From NCBI GenBank assembly GCA_903930745.1, contig CAIYZX010000419.1, positions 1-5,915 of the forward strand: DNA of 5,915 nt. The letters run 5' to 3'. This DNA is from an uncultured Chloroflexota bacterium. Lineage in GTDB: Bacteria > Chloroflexota > Limnocylindria > Limnocylindrales > CSP1-4. The stretch's first letter is position 1. Each line of letters starts with the position of its first letter. The notes beneath the pieces are model-generated. The model was not told the origin of the DNA, made no database searches, and saw only the letters and a list, made by a program, of their open reading frames with translations. Of this stretch, positions 5,791 to 5,915 are shown piece after piece. Position numbers and translations under genes: made by a program.

Positions 5791-5915
5791 CGGACGCCGG
5801 AGGGTCTCCCGCCCGCCACATCCGTCTCTGGCGGGAGGGCCGCCTCGCGCTTGAGCTCGTCGAACGTCCGGGTCCGCTCGTCAGCACCTCGGCCCCGCCG
5901 CCGCTGCCGGGCCAG
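5787..5915 (+). CDS. Unknown protein, 3' truncated by the window edge
   Basis: An open frame starts at ATG 5787, overlapping the protease stop as ATGA, and stays open to the last base (43 codons). The visible N-terminus begins MTDAGGSPARHIRLWREGRL and continues into a short acidic/hydrophobic stretch and a Pro-rich segment. No signal peptide or domain is recognisable in so short a piece. The four-base overlap and the upstream ribosome binding site imply cotranscription and translational coupling with the metallopeptidase gene, so the product may act with it, for example as a partner, chaperone or further cargo. That role is inferred from position alone. Confidence 0.65.
   Translation, partial: MTDAGGSPARHIRLWREGRLALELVERPGPLVSTSAPPPLPGQ

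Overview
This is a compact, very GC-rich bacterial window (roughly 70% G+C by eye, with strong G/C preference at third codon positions). All supported genes are on the + strand. The high GC, the very large ATPase-LuxR regulator, and the cupredoxin lipoprotein with an A/P/T-rich linker suggest a high-GC Chloroflexota (for example a Limnocylindria-type lineage) or an actinobacterium. I lean to Chloroflexota with low certainty, because no rRNA or other phylogenetic marker is present.

Layout. (1) Positions 1-3042 hold the C-terminal 1013 codons of a giant LuxR-family regulator whose N-terminus lies off the left edge. It has the Walker B part of an AAA_16-type ATPase module, a 9-bp minisatellite coding a Gly-Ala-Glu repeat, a long helical TPR-like region and a C-terminal LuxR HTH. 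(2) A 95-bp gap contains a plausible sigma70-type promoter, followed by a 153-residue lipoprotein with a type-1 copper cupredoxin domain (3138-3599). (3) A 78-bp gap carries a perfect 14+14 bp palindrome and a smaller inverted repeat. (4) An AlaX-type alanyl-tRNA editing hydrolase follows (3678-4436). (5) Only 28 bp later a 441-residue protein begins (4465-5790). It combines an N-terminal QRTAGN...LVQRQ motif, a peptidoglycan-binding domain and a C-terminal HEGGH metallopeptidase-like domain resembling the anthrax lethal factor/PPEP (ATLF, M34-like) fold. (6) An ATGA overlap leads into a further gene that runs off the right edge.

How the genes fit together. The regulator, cupredoxin and AlaX look like independent housekeeping or accessory genes. 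The most interesting unit is the last pair: a leaderless, modular putative zinc protease with a motif I associate with cargo of extracellular contractile injection systems (eCIS), translationally coupled to an unknown downstream gene. No eCIS structural gene (sheath, tube, baseplate) is visible here, so that link is a hypothesis. I see no tRNA, rRNA, CRISPR array, insertion sequence or attachment site.
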